64,000 nucleotides of DNA from Streptomyces sp. NBC_00094 (GCF_026343125.1 NZ_JAPEMB010000001.1:5213501-5277500); one strand, 5' to 3'. Positions 40,935 to 50,542 are shown, counted from the first letter of the stretch. Notes: generated by a model from the letters alone, not told the origin. Numbers and translations are program-made.

Positions 40935-43595
40935 GTGGAGTTCCGGCTGCTCGGCTCCGTTGCGCTCGTGACGGAGGACGGCGACGTAGCCCTGGGGCCC
41001 GCCAAGCGGTCCAGTCTGCTCGCCATGCTCCTCCTGCGGCCCAACGGCGCCGTGAACGTGGGGCAACTGATCGACGCCCTGTGGGAGGACGAACCACCCA
41101 CGCACGCCAAGACCGTTCTCCAGGGGCACGTCTCGCGGCTGCGGGCGCTGCTCGCCGAGCACGGGGCCGAGGCGTACGGGGTCGAGCTCGCCACCCAGGG
41201 TTCGGCGTACGTGCTGCGCATCCCGGAGTCGCTGGTCGACGCCCACCGCTTCGAGGAGCTCGTCGGGCTCGCCGGGGTGCAGCGCCATCCCGGCGACGCC
41301 GTGCGGATGCTGCGCGAGGCGCTGTCGTACTGGCAGGGGCCCGCGCTCACCGGGACCGTGCACAGCCGGCCGCTGGAGGCCGCCGCCGGGGGCCTCGAAG
41401 AGCTGCGGTTGTCGTCGGTGGAGGCCCTGGCCGCGGCGTACGGAGCGCTCGGTGAGCACGGGCGGGCCGCCGCCGTGCTGCGTACCGAGGCCGTCGCGCA
41501 CCCCCTGCGCGAGTCCCTGGCCGCCGCGCTGATGCTGGCGCTCGGCCGTGCGGGGCGCCAGTCGGACGCCATCGACTGGTACCACCGGACCCGGCGGCTG
41601 CTCGCCGAGGAGCTCGGGGTGGACCCCGGCGAGGCCCTCTCCGAGGCGTACGCGACGCTCCTCCGCTCCGCCGAGCCCGCCGCCCGCGTCCCCCGCCCCG
41701 CCCTCCCGGTCGAGGCCTCCGTCGCGGTCGTGGTGCCCGAGCAACTGCCGCGCGCACCACGCGGCTTCACCGGTCGCGGGCCCGAACTGGTCGCGCTGGA
41801 CCGGGTCGTCGGCGGTGCGGACGCCCCCGTCTGTCTCGTCACCGGGCCCGCCGGCGTGGGCAAGTCGGCCTTCGCCGTGCACTGGGCGTACGAGCGCCGC
41901 ACGAGCTTCCCCGACGGGCGACTTTTCGCCGATCTGCGCGGCTTCAGCGACACCCCGGCGCCCGAGACCGCCACCGTACTCCGCGACTTCCTTCTCGCAC
42001 TCGGCGTCCCGGCGCTACGGATCCCGGAAGCCGCCGACGCGCGCGGCGCACTGTTCCGCTCGCTCACCGCGGCCCGCCGGCTGCTCGTCGTCCTCGACAA
42101 CGCGCGCTCCTCCGAGCAGGTCAGGCCGCTGCTGCCGGGCGGCGACCTCTGCGCGACGGTCGTCACCAGCCGTGACCGGCTCAGCGGCCTCATCGCCTCC
42201 GACGCCGCCCGGCCGCTGCCCCTCGGGCAGCTGCCGCCCGCCGACTCCGCCGCCCTGCTCGCCACCGTGCTCGGCGAGCGGCGGGTCGCCGCCGAACCCG
42301 AGGCCGCCGAGCGCCTCGCCGGGCTCTGCGACGGGCTGCCGCTCGCGCTGCGCGTCACGGCGGCCCGGCTCGCCGAGCGGCCGCAGTGGACGCTCGACGC
42401 GATGGTCGGTGAACTCGCCGACGAACAGATCCGGTTGACGCTCCTCGACGTCGAGGACGTCGGGGTGTCCGCCGCGTTGCGGCTCACCGTGCAGCAACTG
42501 CCCGAGTCCGCCGCCCGGATGTTCCGCTCGCTGGGTCTGCACACCGGCTCCGACCTGGACCGCTTCGCGGCGGGCGCGCTCGTCGGCACGTCCCCCGCGC
42601 ACGCCTCCGCGGACCTGGACCGGCTCGCCGCCGCCCACCTCCTCGCCGAGCCCGCCCCCGGCCGCTGGACCCCGCACGACCTGGTGCGGCTGTACGCCCG
42701 GCACCTCGCTCCGGAGGCCGACCCCGAAGGCCTGCCCCGCCTCCTGGACCACTACCTCTACACGGGGCTCGCGGCCGACGCCGCCGCCGAACCGGGCTCC
42801 CAGCCCTGCTACTCGCTGCCTTCCGACGCCCGACGGCCCGCCGCCACGCGGGAGTTCGAGGACCGCACGGCCGCACTCGACTGGTACGCCGCCGAGCGCT
42901 CCGCCCTGGAGGGCGCGGTGGCCGCCGCCGCGTCACTCGGCCTCCACGACCGGGCCTGGCGGCTCGCCCTCGTGCAGTGGCCGCTGATGCTCATGCGGAT
43001 CGGCGACGGCTGGACGCCGCTCCTGGAGGCCGGTCTGGCCTCGGCGGAGCACGTGGGCGACCTCGACGCGCAGTCGCGGACCCGGGCGCTCCTCGGCTGG
43101 GTGCTGCACGAGGAGGGGCGGGACGCCGAGGCGCTCGTCCACCTGGAGAAGGCGCCGATCCTCGCCGCCCGGGCCGGGGACGCGGTCAGCGAGGCCATCG
43201 CGTACGTCAACTACGCCGCCGTACTCGACGCGGTCGGCGAGCACGAGCGCGCCGGCCTGCTCATGGTCCACGCGGTCTCGCTAGCCGACCGCACCGGCCA
43301 TCCGTCCACCCAGGTGCTGACCCTCCACCACCTCGCGACGCACCTCCTGAAGGCGGAGGCGTACGACGAGGCGCTCGCGCACACTGTTCGCGCCGGGGAA
43401 CTGGTCGCCCCCGACGCGGTCGTCGTCCAGGCCCAGCTGCAGATCGTCCGGGGCGAGGCGCTGGCCGGCATAGGCCGCCTGGAAGAGGCGACTGACCAGC
43501 TCAAACGGGCGATCGTGGCGGCCGAGGCCGCCGGGTTCACCGAGGGTTCGGCCCGCGCCGCGGAGCGGCTCTCGCGGCTGTCAGCGGATCGTTAG
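40935..43595 (+). CDS. SARP/AfsR-type regulator with BTAD, NB-ARC and TPR domains
   Basis: The 886-residue regulator starts at GTG 40935, six bases after GGAGG. The OmpR-like DNA-binding domain ('EFRLLGSVALVTEDGDVALG', 'LWEDEPPTHAKTVLQGHVSR') leads into a bacterial transcriptional activation domain (about 95-245). A NB-ARC ATPase follows with 'VTGPAGVGKSAFAVHWAYER' (Walker A), 'RLLVVLDNARSSEQVRPLLP' and 'LPLALRVTAARLAERPQW'. TPR-like helices occupy the C-terminal 250 residues. Such proteins control secondary metabolism or development. No biosynthetic cluster is near, so the targets are unknown. Confidence 0.93.
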   Translation: MEFRLLGSVALVTEDGDVALGPAKRSSLLAMLLLRPNGAVNVGQLIDALWEDEPPTHAKTVLQGHVSRLRALLAEHGAEAYGVELATQGSAYVLRIPESLVDAHRFEELVGLAGVQRHPGDAVRMLREALSYWQGPALTGTVHSRPLEAAAGGLEELRLSSVEALAAAYGALGEHGRAAAVLRTEAVAHPLRESLAAALMLALGRAGRQSDAIDWYHRTRRLLAEELGVDPGEALSEAYATLLRSAEPAARVPRPALPVEASVAVVVPEQLPRAPRGFTGRGPELVALDRVVGGADAPVCLVTGPAGVGKSAFAVHWAYERRTSFPDGRLFADLRGFSDTPAPETATVLRDFLLALGVPALRIPEAADARGALFRSLTAARRLLVVLDNARSSEQVRPLLPGGDLCATVVTSRDRLSGLIASDAARPLPLGQLPPADSAALLATVLGERRVAAEPEAAERLAGLCDGLPLALRVTAARLAERPQWTLDAMVGELADEQIRLTLLDVEDVGVSAALRLTVQQLPESAARMFRSLGLHTGSDLDRFAAGALVGTSPAHASADLDRLAAAHLLAEPAPGRWTPHDLVRLYARHLAPEADPEGLPRLLDHYLYTGLAADAAAEPGSQPCYSLPSDARRPAATREFEDRTAALDWYAAERSALEGAVAAAASLGLHDRAWRLALVQWPLMLMRIGDGWTPLLEAGLASAEHVGDLDAQSRTRALLGWVLHEEGRDAEALVHLEKAPILAARAGDAVSEAIAYVNYAAVLDAVGEHERAGLLMVHAVSLADRTGHPSTQVLTLHHLATHLLKAEAYDEALAHTVRAGELVAPDAVVVQAQLQIVRGEALAGIGRLEEATDQLKRAIVAAEAAGFTEGSARAAERLSRLSADR

Positions 43596-43698
43596 CGGTA
43601 CGCAAGCGGGACGGCAGCGCGGAGCCGGAAGCTGGATACAGCACACGGTACGGATCTGCGTACCGCGTCGACCGACAGCTTCACGGGGGAGAATCACC

Positions 43699-44451
43699 AT
43701 GCGTACGCACCACAAGACCACCGTCCTGGCCGCCGCCGCCCTCACCGCCCTCTCGCTGGGCCTGACCGCCTGCGGCGGCGAGACCGGCACCGGCGCCAAG
43801 GACGCGGGGAGCGCGAGCAGCTCGCAGCAGGCCGCCGGCACGGCGGACACGACCACGGGTACGGACACGGGCGCGACCGGCGGCGAAGCCGGTTCGGGTG
43901 ACACCGCCGGTTCGGCGGGCCAGGCCTCGGCGAAGGGTTCGACCACGGGCGGCTCCACGTCCGGTGGCGCCGGCGAGACCGGCACCACCGGTTCCTCCGG
44001 CGGCAAGGCCTCCGCCGAGGCCCCGGCCTGTGCCCACGGCGACATCAAGATCACCGCGGCGAAGGCGGACGAGGTCCCCACCGAGCACATCGTCCTCACC
44101 GCCACCAACACCTCCGGCGGCTCCTGCACCCTCCTGCAGTACCCGCTGATCGCCTTCGGCGACATCCAGACCGCCAAGGACGTCCCGGCCGTCGCGAAGA
44201 GCAAGCCGGCCGCCCCGGTCGTCCTGCAGCCCGGCACCCCGGCGTACGCCAACGTGCGCGTCGCGCTCGGCGGTGTCGACGAGGAGAACAAGGTCGTGAA
44301 GAGCTTCAACGTCAACCTCTTCGCCGCCGACGGCCCGGCCGAGGGCAGCATCGTCGTCGACGCCCCCGCGGGCGGCCTCGCGGTCGACGAGGCCGCCGCC
44401 AAGACGGGCTACTGGACGCACGAACTGCGCAACGGCGCCGACGAGTTCTGA
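43699..44451 (+). CDS. DUF4232 lipoprotein
   Basis: The 250-residue protein has a lipoprotein signal ('AALTALSLGLTACGG', lipobox LTAC), a Ser/Thr/Gly-rich linker of about 80 residues, then a DUF4232 domain from 'APACAHGDIKITAAKADEVP' to 'TGYWTHELRNGADEF' with 'IVLTATNTSGGSCTLLQYPL'. Exported to the membrane surface. Function unknown. ATG behind GGGGGAG. Confidence 0.88.
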   Translation: MRTHHKTTVLAAAALTALSLGLTACGGETGTGAKDAGSASSSQQAAGTADTTTGTDTGATGGEAGSGDTAGSAGQASAKGSTTGGSTSGGAGETGTTGSSGGKASAEAPACAHGDIKITAAKADEVPTEHIVLTATNTSGGSCTLLQYPLIAFGDIQTAKDVPAVAKSKPAAPVVLQPGTPAYANVRVALGGVDEENKVVKSFNVNLFAADGPAEGSIVVDAPAGGLAVDEAAAKTGYWTHELRNGADEF

Positions 44452-44508
44452 TCCACAGAACAGGCCCTCTAGGGCGCCGGGCCTGCGGATCGAGGCCGGA
44501 CAGGCCCC

Positions 44509-44544
44509 AGGGCCCGTCCGGCCGATCAGCGCCGGACGGGCCCT
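44509..44544. terminator. terminator between convergent genes
   Basis: AGGGCCCGTCCGGC (44509-44522) pairs perfectly with GCCGGACGGGCCCT (44531-44544). The right arm reaches into the stop codon of the next minus-strand gene. Confidence 0.85.
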
Positions 44545-45664
44545 ATCGCGCCAAGCCCGTCTTCGCCCCCGCTCCGCACAGCGGCACCACCGTGAGGCCC
44601 GGGCGCGGTGGGGCCGTGCGGACCGCCGCCCAGCAGGCCACCCCGGTCGGCTCCACGAAGAGGCCGCGGCCCGCCAGGTCCCGCTGGGCGGTCCGGATCT
44701 GGTCCTCGGTCACGGTCAGGAACGTGCCGCCCGTCTCGCGTACCGCCCGGAGGATCCGGCGGGCGCGGGGCGGCGCGGTGATCGCGATGCCCTCGGCGAG
44801 GGTGGCGCGGGCGGGGGCGGGGGCCCCGATGTCGTCCGCGCCCGCGTGGAAGGCGGCGGCCAGCGGGGAGACGGCCTCGGCCTGGACGGCGACGAGGGCG
44901 GGCCGGGTGTCGACGAGGCCCTGCCGGTGGAGTTCGTCGATCGCGAGGGCGGCGCCGAGGAGCAGCGTGCCGTTGCCGACGGGGACGACGATCGTGTCGG
45001 GGAGCCTGCCGCCGAGCTCCTCCCAGAGCTCGTACGCGTACGTCTTGGTGCCGTGCAGGAAGTACGGGTTGTACACGTGCGAGGCGTAGAAGGTGCCGGG
45101 CGCGTCGGCCGCCTCCCGGGCCGCCCGGGCGGTGGCCTCACGGTCGCCGGGCACCTCGACGACGCGGGCCCCGTGCGCCCGGATCTGCTCCAGCTTCTTC
45201 GGGGACGTGCCCTCGGGTACGTACACGAGGGTGTCGAGCCCGGCCCGGGCGCCGTACGCGGCGATCGCCGTGCCCGCGTTGCCGCTGCTGTCGGCCACGA
45301 CCCGGTCGAGGGTCCCGGCGCGGGCCAGTCGCAGGGCGTGGGCGGCGAGCATCACCGCGCCCCGGTCCTTGAAGGAGAGCGTCGGCATGAGGAAGTCGAG
45401 TTTGGCCGAGACCGTGTCGGTGAGGGGTACGAGGGGCGTGCGGCCCTCGCCGAGGGTCACCTCGGGCCCGTACGGCATCGGCGGCAGCATCTCCTCGTAC
45501 CGCCACAAGGAATTCACACGTGACGCGAGGGCCGTGAGTGACGGGAGTGACGACGGGGCCGGGGTGAACTCCAGGTCCCAGGGGCCGCGGCACGTCGGAC
45601 AACACCAGGTGAGCGCGGACGTGGGCGAGTGGACCTGGCAACGGGAGCACACGTAGGCGGTCAT
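44543..45664 (-). CDS. threonine synthase-like PLP-dependent enzyme
   Basis: This 373-residue fold-type II PLP enzyme has an N-terminal zinc-ribbon-like tip ('YVCSRCQVHS', 'TWCCPTCRG') and the PLP lysine in 'PTLSFKDRGAVMLAAHALRL'. The phosphate loop is near 'VPVGNGTLLLGAAL', and 'ADSSGNAGTAIAAYGARAGL' is also present. Family members include threonine synthase, threonine dehydratase and diaminopropionate lyase. Because Streptomyces normally has a separate thrC by hom-thrB, this may be a paralogue. ATG 45664 or 45676 are equally plausible. Confidence 0.85.
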   Translation of the reverse strand: MTAYVCSRCQVHSPTSALTWCCPTCRGPWDLEFTPAPSSLPSLTALASRVNSLWRYEEMLPPMPYGPEVTLGEGRTPLVPLTDTVSAKLDFLMPTLSFKDRGAVMLAAHALRLARAGTLDRVVADSSGNAGTAIAAYGARAGLDTLVYVPEGTSPKKLEQIRAHGARVVEVPGDREATARAAREAADAPGTFYASHVYNPYFLHGTKTYAYELWEELGGRLPDTIVVPVGNGTLLLGAALAIDELHRQGLVDTRPALVAVQAEAVSPLAAAFHAGADDIGAPAPARATLAEGIAITAPPRARRILRAVRETGGTFLTVTEDQIRTAQRDLAGRGLFVEPTGVACWAAVRTAPPRPGLTVVPLCGAGAKTGLAR

Positions 45665-45853
45665 GAGGGTCAGCATGTCAGCCGTGTGACACGGGTGTGT
45701 CGGCTCCGTCGTGACCCTTGTGTGATTCCTATGGATCCGCCAATCTTTCGCTCGGCAGCCGGACATGGGAACGGCGCGGAGGTCTCGTGTCGCCTTGTCA
45801 TGTCCATGCCGTACCCCCACAGCAACGCACCACCAATGAGGAGGACCCCTCAC

Positions 45854-47428
45854 ATGTCAGTGATGCGTGACTCACGTCGCCGAATAGCCACCGCCGCGGC
45901 CATCGCCGTCGCCGCCCTCGCCCTCGGCTCCGCCTCCACCCTCCCGGCCGCCGCCTCACCGGCCGCACCCGAGGGCGTCATCGAGAACGCCGGAGCCGAA
46001 GGCGCCATCGCGGGCAGCTACATCGTCACCCTCGACGAGTCCGCCCAGGCGGAGACCGCCGAGGGCCGGGCGGTCGCCGCCAGATTCGGCGCGAAGATCA
46101 AGCGGACCTACACCTCGGCGATCAACGGCTACTCCGTCGAACTCTCCGAGGCGCAGGCGAAGAAGCTCGCGGCCGACCCCGCCGTGAAGTCCGTCGTGCA
46201 GAACCGGACCTTCACGATCGACGGTACGCAGCCCTCCCCGCCGTCCTGGGGCCTCGACCGGATCGACCAGAAGGCCCTCCCGCTGAACCAGAGTTACAGC
46301 TACCCGGACACCGCGGGCCAGGGTGTCACCGCGTACATCATCGACACCGGTGTCCGCATCAGCCACAGCGACTTCGGCGGCCGCGCCTTCAACGGCTACG
46401 ACGCCATCGACAACGACAACACCGCGCAGGACGGCCACGGCCACGGCACCCACGTCGCCGGCACCGTCGCCGGCACGTCCTACGGCGTCGCCAAGAAGGC
46501 GAAGATCGTCGGCGTCCGCGTCCTCGACAACTCCGGTTCCGGCACGACCGAGCAGGTCGTCGCGGGCATCGACTGGGTGACGCAGAACGCCGTCAAGCCG
46601 GCCGTCGCCAACATGAGCCTCGGCGGCGGGGTCGACACCGTCCTCGACCAGGCCGTCCGGAACTCGATCGCCTCCGGCGTCACGTACGCCGTGGCCGCGG
46701 GCAACGACAACTCCAACGCGTCCAACTACTCGCCGGCGCGCGTCTCCGAGGCCATCACGGTCGGCTCCACGACCAGCACCGACGCCCGCTCCAGCTTCTC
46801 CAACTACGGCACGGTCCTGGACATCTTCGCCCCGGGCTCCTCCATCAAGTCGTCCTGGAACACCAGCGACACCGCCACCAACACCATCTCCGGTACGTCG
46901 ATGGCGACCCCGCACGTCGCGGGCGCCGCGGCCGTCTACCTCGCCGGCAACCCGACGGCCACCCCGGCGCAGGTCTCCACGGCCCTGACGACCGCCGCCA
47001 CCCCGAACGTCGTCACCAGCCCCGGCACCGGCTCCCCGAACCGGCTGCTCTTCGTCGGCGGCGGCACCACCCCGCCGCCGACCGGCCCGAAGTTCGAGAA
47101 CACCGCGGACTACGCCATCGCCGACAACGCGACCGTCGAGTCCCCGGTCACCGTCAGCGGCGTCACGGGCAACGCCCCCTCCGCCCTCCAGGTGCCGGTG
47201 AACATCGTCCACACCTACATCGGTGACCTCCAGGTCCAGCTGATCGCCCCCGACGGCTCGGCGTACACGCTGAAGGCCTTCGGCACCGGCGGCAGCGCGG
47301 ACAACATCAACACCACGTACACCGTGAACGCCTCCTCGGAGGTCGCCAACGGCACGTGGAAGCTGCGGGTCACGGACAACGCGAACGCCGACATCGGCAA
47401 GATCGACACCTGGGCCCTGCAGTTCTGA
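45854..47428 (+). CDS. secreted subtilisin-like serine protease with P-domain
   Basis: The 524-residue exported protease has a signal peptide ('IATAAAIAVAALALGSAS'), an inhibitor I9 propeptide ('GSYIVTLDESAQAETAEGRA' to 'VVQNRTFTID'), and a proteinase K-type S8 domain with Asp in 'YIIDTGVRISH', His in 'DGHGHGTHVAGTVAG' and Ser in 'SGTSMATPHVAGAAAVYLAG'. A C-terminal P/Homo B domain follows ('VPVNIVHTYIGDLQVQLIAP', 'VTDNANADIGKIDTWALQF'). The start at 45854 follows GAGGAGG. Likely a nutritional protease. Confidence 0.94.
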   Translation: MSVMRDSRRRIATAAAIAVAALALGSASTLPAAASPAAPEGVIENAGAEGAIAGSYIVTLDESAQAETAEGRAVAARFGAKIKRTYTSAINGYSVELSEAQAKKLAADPAVKSVVQNRTFTIDGTQPSPPSWGLDRIDQKALPLNQSYSYPDTAGQGVTAYIIDTGVRISHSDFGGRAFNGYDAIDNDNTAQDGHGHGTHVAGTVAGTSYGVAKKAKIVGVRVLDNSGSGTTEQVVAGIDWVTQNAVKPAVANMSLGGGVDTVLDQAVRNSIASGVTYAVAAGNDNSNASNYSPARVSEAITVGSTTSTDARSSFSNYGTVLDIFAPGSSIKSSWNTSDTATNTISGTSMATPHVAGAAAVYLAGNPTATPAQVSTALTTAATPNVVTSPGTGSPNRLLFVGGGTTPPPTGPKFENTADYAIADNATVESPVTVSGVTGNAPSALQVPVNIVHTYIGDLQVQLIAPDGSAYTLKAFGTGGSADNINTTYTVNASSEVANGTWKLRVTDNANADIGKIDTWALQF

Positions 47429-47615
47429 GCAGCCCCCGGTAGCCGAACGGTGAGGGGCGGTCGCCTTCGGGCGGCCGCCCCTTCGGCGTACGCCGCGCCC
47501 CGTGCCGCGCACCTCGTGCCCCGTACCCCGGGGCGCAGGGCGCGGGGGTCGACCACGTACGATGCGCGCTCGTTCGCCCGTTCGCATCGCCCGCCCCAAC
47601 AGGAGCACCTCACCC

Positions 47616-48794
47616 GTGGAGCCGACCCAGCCGCCCCAGCCGCCCCCGACACCTCAGGGGGCCCCGCAGCAGCAGGGCTGGCCCGCCCCCGGCCCGTACA
47701 CCTCCCCAGGGATGCCGTACGCGGCCGGTCCCTACGGCCCGCCCGGCGCGCCCGGCGTCGGCCCGTACGGGCAGCCGATCCGCTCGACCAACGGGCTCGC
47801 CATCGGCTCGCTCGTCTCCGGCATCGTCTGCTGCCTCCCGCCCCTCGGCCTCGTCCTCGGCCTGATCGCCCTGCCGCAGATCAGGAAGAAGGACCAGGCG
47901 GGCAAGGGGCTCGCGATCGCCGGCATCATCCTCTCCGTCACCAGCTGCCTGCTGGTCCTCATCGGCTTCGTCACCGGTGGTTTCGGCTCGGTCGTGAACG
48001 GCTTCAAGGAGGGCATGGACGAGGCGGCGCGCACGAAGTCCCCGTTCTCGCTGCGTACGGGACAGTGCTTCCTCGACGACGGCAAGCTGGAGGAGTACGC
48101 GACGGACGTCGAGATCGTCGACTGCGCGAAGCCGCACGACGGCGAGGTCACCGGCAGCTTCGAGCTCACCGGCATCGCCAAGTGGCCCGGCGAGTCCGCG
48201 ATCGACGAGCTCGCGGAGAAGCGCTGCGACGCGATCAACTCCGCGTACGCGCTGGACACCTGGGCCGTCCCGGTGGACGTCTGGGTCTTCTACTACATGC
48301 CGAGCAGCCAGAGCTGGCGCGGCGACGACCGGACCGTGACCTGTGCGTTCGCCAGTGAGGACCGGACCTTCTCCGGTTCGGTGCGGTCCGACGCGCCCAT
48401 GCTGACCGCCGACCAGGAGCGCTTCCTGGAGGCCGTCAACCCGATCGAGACGGTCAGCTACCGGGAGCCGGACGAGGACCCGGACGAGGACTTCGCGGCC
48501 AACCAGGCGTGGGCCGTGGAGATGCTGGCGGCGGTCGACGAGGCGCGGGCGGAGCTGGGCAGGGACCCGTGGACCGGCGTCACGAAGGCCCCGGTCGCGG
48601 CGCTCGTCAAGCAGCTCGACGCGGCCTCGAAGCAGTGGCGGAAGCTGGCCGGGGCGGCCGACGCGGAGGCCTACTGGGAGGCGTACGACGTGGCCTGGGA
48701 GGCCCTGCCCGAGGACCTGGGCGCGGACGCGCGCACCGCGCTCGACCTGACGGACACGCCGCCGGTGGGCGAGGACGCGAGCGGCTCGGTCTGA
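47616..48794 (+). CDS. DUF4190 membrane protein with septum-formation-like extracellular domain
   Basis: The 392-residue protein starts at GTG 47616. A Pro/Gln/Gly-rich cytoplasmic part (about 60 residues) precedes two TM helices of the DUF4190 type ('AIGSLVSGIVCCLPPLGLVL', 'AIAGIILSVTSCLLVLIGFV'). The extracellular region includes a domain like those in 'septum formation' family proteins ('TGQCFLDDG', 'VDCAKPHDGEVTGSFELTG', 'TVTCAFASEDRTFSGSV') and a helical C-terminus. Role unproven. Confidence 0.82.
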   Translation: MEPTQPPQPPPTPQGAPQQQGWPAPGPYTSPGMPYAAGPYGPPGAPGVGPYGQPIRSTNGLAIGSLVSGIVCCLPPLGLVLGLIALPQIRKKDQAGKGLAIAGIILSVTSCLLVLIGFVTGGFGSVVNGFKEGMDEAARTKSPFSLRTGQCFLDDGKLEEYATDVEIVDCAKPHDGEVTGSFELTGIAKWPGESAIDELAEKRCDAINSAYALDTWAVPVDVWVFYYMPSSQSWRGDDRTVTCAFASEDRTFSGSVRSDAPMLTADQERFLEAVNPIETVSYREPDEDPDEDFAANQAWAVEMLAAVDEARAELGRDPWTGVTKAPVAALVKQLDAASKQWRKLAGAADAEAYWEAYDVAWEALPEDLGADARTALDLTDTPPVGEDASGSV

Positions 48795-48821
48795 GCCGCG
48801 GGCCGGAGGGCGCGAGTAGCT

Positions 48822-48900
48822 GGCTGTACGGGAACGGGGCCAGCTGTACGGGAACGGGGCCGGGTGTACGGGAACGGGGCCGGTGTACGGGAACGGGGCC
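48822..48900. repeat. 20-bp tandem repeat after the stop codon
   Basis: Four copies of 'tgtacgggaacggggcc' with 2-4 varying bases between lie between the DUF4190 stop and the terminator. Confidence 0.9.
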
Positions 48901-48926
48901 GGGTCTCCTGAGGGAGGCCCGGCCCC
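48895..48926. terminator. terminator between convergent genes
   Basis: GGGGCCGGGTCTCC pairs with GGAGGCCCGGCCCC (one mismatch), using the last repeat unit as part of the stem. The stretch from here to the chitinase stop at 49075 holds no gene. Confidence 0.7.
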
Positions 48927-49074
48927 GTCGTGCGCGGACCGGACGCGGTGGCCCGGGAGCGGCGGCCCGTGACCGGCCGCCGCGCCCAGGGCGCACCACG
49001 GGCGGCGGGGGCCGGTCCGCGGGTCAGGAGCGCCTCGGCGCCGGGTGGGGCGCTACCGCGCTCGGTGGGGCGCC

Positions 49075-50418
49075 TCAGCGCCGGGTCAGGCCCCGGTCGA
49101 TCGCGGTGATCAGCTCACCGTCGGGGGTGTCGCCGTCGAGGGACCAGACCATGGCGCCGCCGAGGCCCCGCTGGCGGACGTAGTTCGCCTTGGTGCGCAG
49201 CACGGTGGGGTCGTCGTAGGTCCAGAGCGTGGTGCCGTCGAAGAGCCAGGCATGGCCGTTCTTGTGGCCGCGGTGGAGCGTGTACGTGCCGGAGTCGGCG
49301 AGCTTCTTGAGGTGCTTGTAGTCCTCGGAGCCGGCCGCCCAGGTGGCGGGCGCGGGGGCCGCCGCCGGCTGTCCGAGGCCGTCGCCGCCGCCGGTGACGC
49401 CGGTCCAGCCCTGTCCGTAGAACGGCATGCCGACCACGAGCTTGTGCGCCGGGGCCCCGCGCCGCAGCCAGGACTTCACGGTCCCGTCGACGCTCCAGTC
49501 GTTCTTGGCGAAGAGCGCGGACTGCTGGGCGGTCGTCGTCTCGCCGGAGACGTGGAAGTCGTAGCCCTGGAGGTTCACGAAGTCGAAGTCCCGCATGATC
49601 GCGGGGACTTCGAAGCCCGCGTCGATCTTGGCGGGGGCGGTGGGCACGTACGCGCTGAGGTCGTAGCGCTTGCGCTGGGGCAGCGAGCGGCCGTAGGCGT
49701 CGAGCTGCGTGCGGAACTCCCGTACGAGCTTGGTGAAGTTGGGCTTGTCCTCGGGGCGGATCACGTTCCCGGGGGCGCCGTCCGAGCCGGGCCACTCCCA
49801 GTCCAGGTCGATGCCGTCGAAGATCCCCGCGGCGGCTCCGGCGCCGCCGCGGGCGCCGTCGGCGGGGAGGTCGCCCTTGATGTACGTGTCGATGCAGGAG
49901 GCGACCAGGGTCTTGCGGCCGGCGTCGGTGCGCACGGCGTCGGAGAAGTGGGCCGAACCGCTCCAACCACCCAGCGAGATCATGACTTTGAGGCCGGGGT
50001 TCGCCGCCTTCAGTTCGCGCAGCTGGTTGAAGTTTCCGGCGAGGGGCTGCTCGGCGGTGTCGGCGACGCCGTCCACCGAGTCGGCCGCGTCGACGGGGCG
50101 CGCGTAGTCGGCCCACGGGTCGGAGCCCGGCACGTTGCCCATGAGGCACTTGCCGTTCGAACCGACGGTCCCGAAGGCGTAGTTGATGTGACTGAGCTTG
50201 CCTGCCGTGCCGCTCGTCTCCAGGTCCTTGACCTGGAAGTCCCGTCCGTAGATGCCCCATTGGGTGAAGTACCCGATGCGCTTCAGGGCGTGGGTCTTGG
50301 TGGGGGAGGGGGCGGGGGGCTGGTGGGCGTCGGCGGTGGGGGCCAGGGTGGCGAGGAGGCCGAGGGTGGCCGCGGCGGCGGCGCCGAAGGTCAGCTTGGT
50401 CAGGGCTCTGGGGCGCAT
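49075..50418 (-). CDS. secreted GH18 chitinase
   Basis: The 447-residue protein starts at the ATG at 50418, with a signal peptide ('LTFGAAAAATLGLLATLAPTADA'). The GH18 barrel begins at 'RIGYFTQWGIYGRDFQVKDL', with 'VMISLGGWSGSAHFSDAV' and the catalytic DxxDxDxE in 'FDGIDLDWEWPGSDGA'. 'GMPFYGQGWTGVTGGGDGLG' and 'GAMVWSLDGDTPDGELITAI' complete it. No carbohydrate-binding module. It should degrade chitin outside the cell. A DasR-type operator lies in its promoter. Confidence 0.95.
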   Translation of the reverse strand: MRPRALTKLTFGAAAAATLGLLATLAPTADAHQPPAPSPTKTHALKRIGYFTQWGIYGRDFQVKDLETSGTAGKLSHINYAFGTVGSNGKCLMGNVPGSDPWADYARPVDAADSVDGVADTAEQPLAGNFNQLRELKAANPGLKVMISLGGWSGSAHFSDAVRTDAGRKTLVASCIDTYIKGDLPADGARGGAGAAAGIFDGIDLDWEWPGSDGAPGNVIRPEDKPNFTKLVREFRTQLDAYGRSLPQRKRYDLSAYVPTAPAKIDAGFEVPAIMRDFDFVNLQGYDFHVSGETTTAQQSALFAKNDWSVDGTVKSWLRRGAPAHKLVVGMPFYGQGWTGVTGGGDGLGQPAAAPAPATWAAGSEDYKHLKKLADSGTYTLHRGHKNGHAWLFDGTTLWTYDDPTVLRTKANYVRQRGLGGAMVWSLDGDTPDGELITAIDRGLTRR

Positions 50419-50433
50419 GGGCTCGTTCCTGTG

Positions 50434-50518
50434 CGAGGCGGGATGGCGCGTGCGAGGTGGAGCGTGCGAGGTGGAGCGTGCGGGGTGGAGCGCGTACGCG
50501 ATGGAGCGCGTGCACGCA
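50434..50518. repeat. 14-15-bp tandem repeat in the chitinase leader
   Basis: Units like 'gtggagcgtgcgag' repeat about five times with drift directly upstream of the chitinase start, between the start and the operator. Confidence 0.75.
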
Positions 50519-50524
50519 GGAACG

Positions 50525-50542
50525 TATTGGTCTGGACCAATA
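50525..50542. promoter_or_regulatory. DasR-responsive element (dre)-like operator
   Basis: TATTGGTCTGGACCAATA is a perfect inverted repeat with core TGGTCTGGACCA. The known DasR dre consensus is close to ACTGGTCTAGACCAGT, and DasR sites control chitinase genes in Streptomyces. Located about 107 bp before the chitinase ATG. Confidence 0.8.

Noticed and set aside
44462..44508. Resemblance of 'ggccggacaggcccc' to the MITE ends at 13693-13863
   Set aside because: Only about a dozen bases match and there is no paired second end. The neighbouring dyad is better explained as a transcription terminator.
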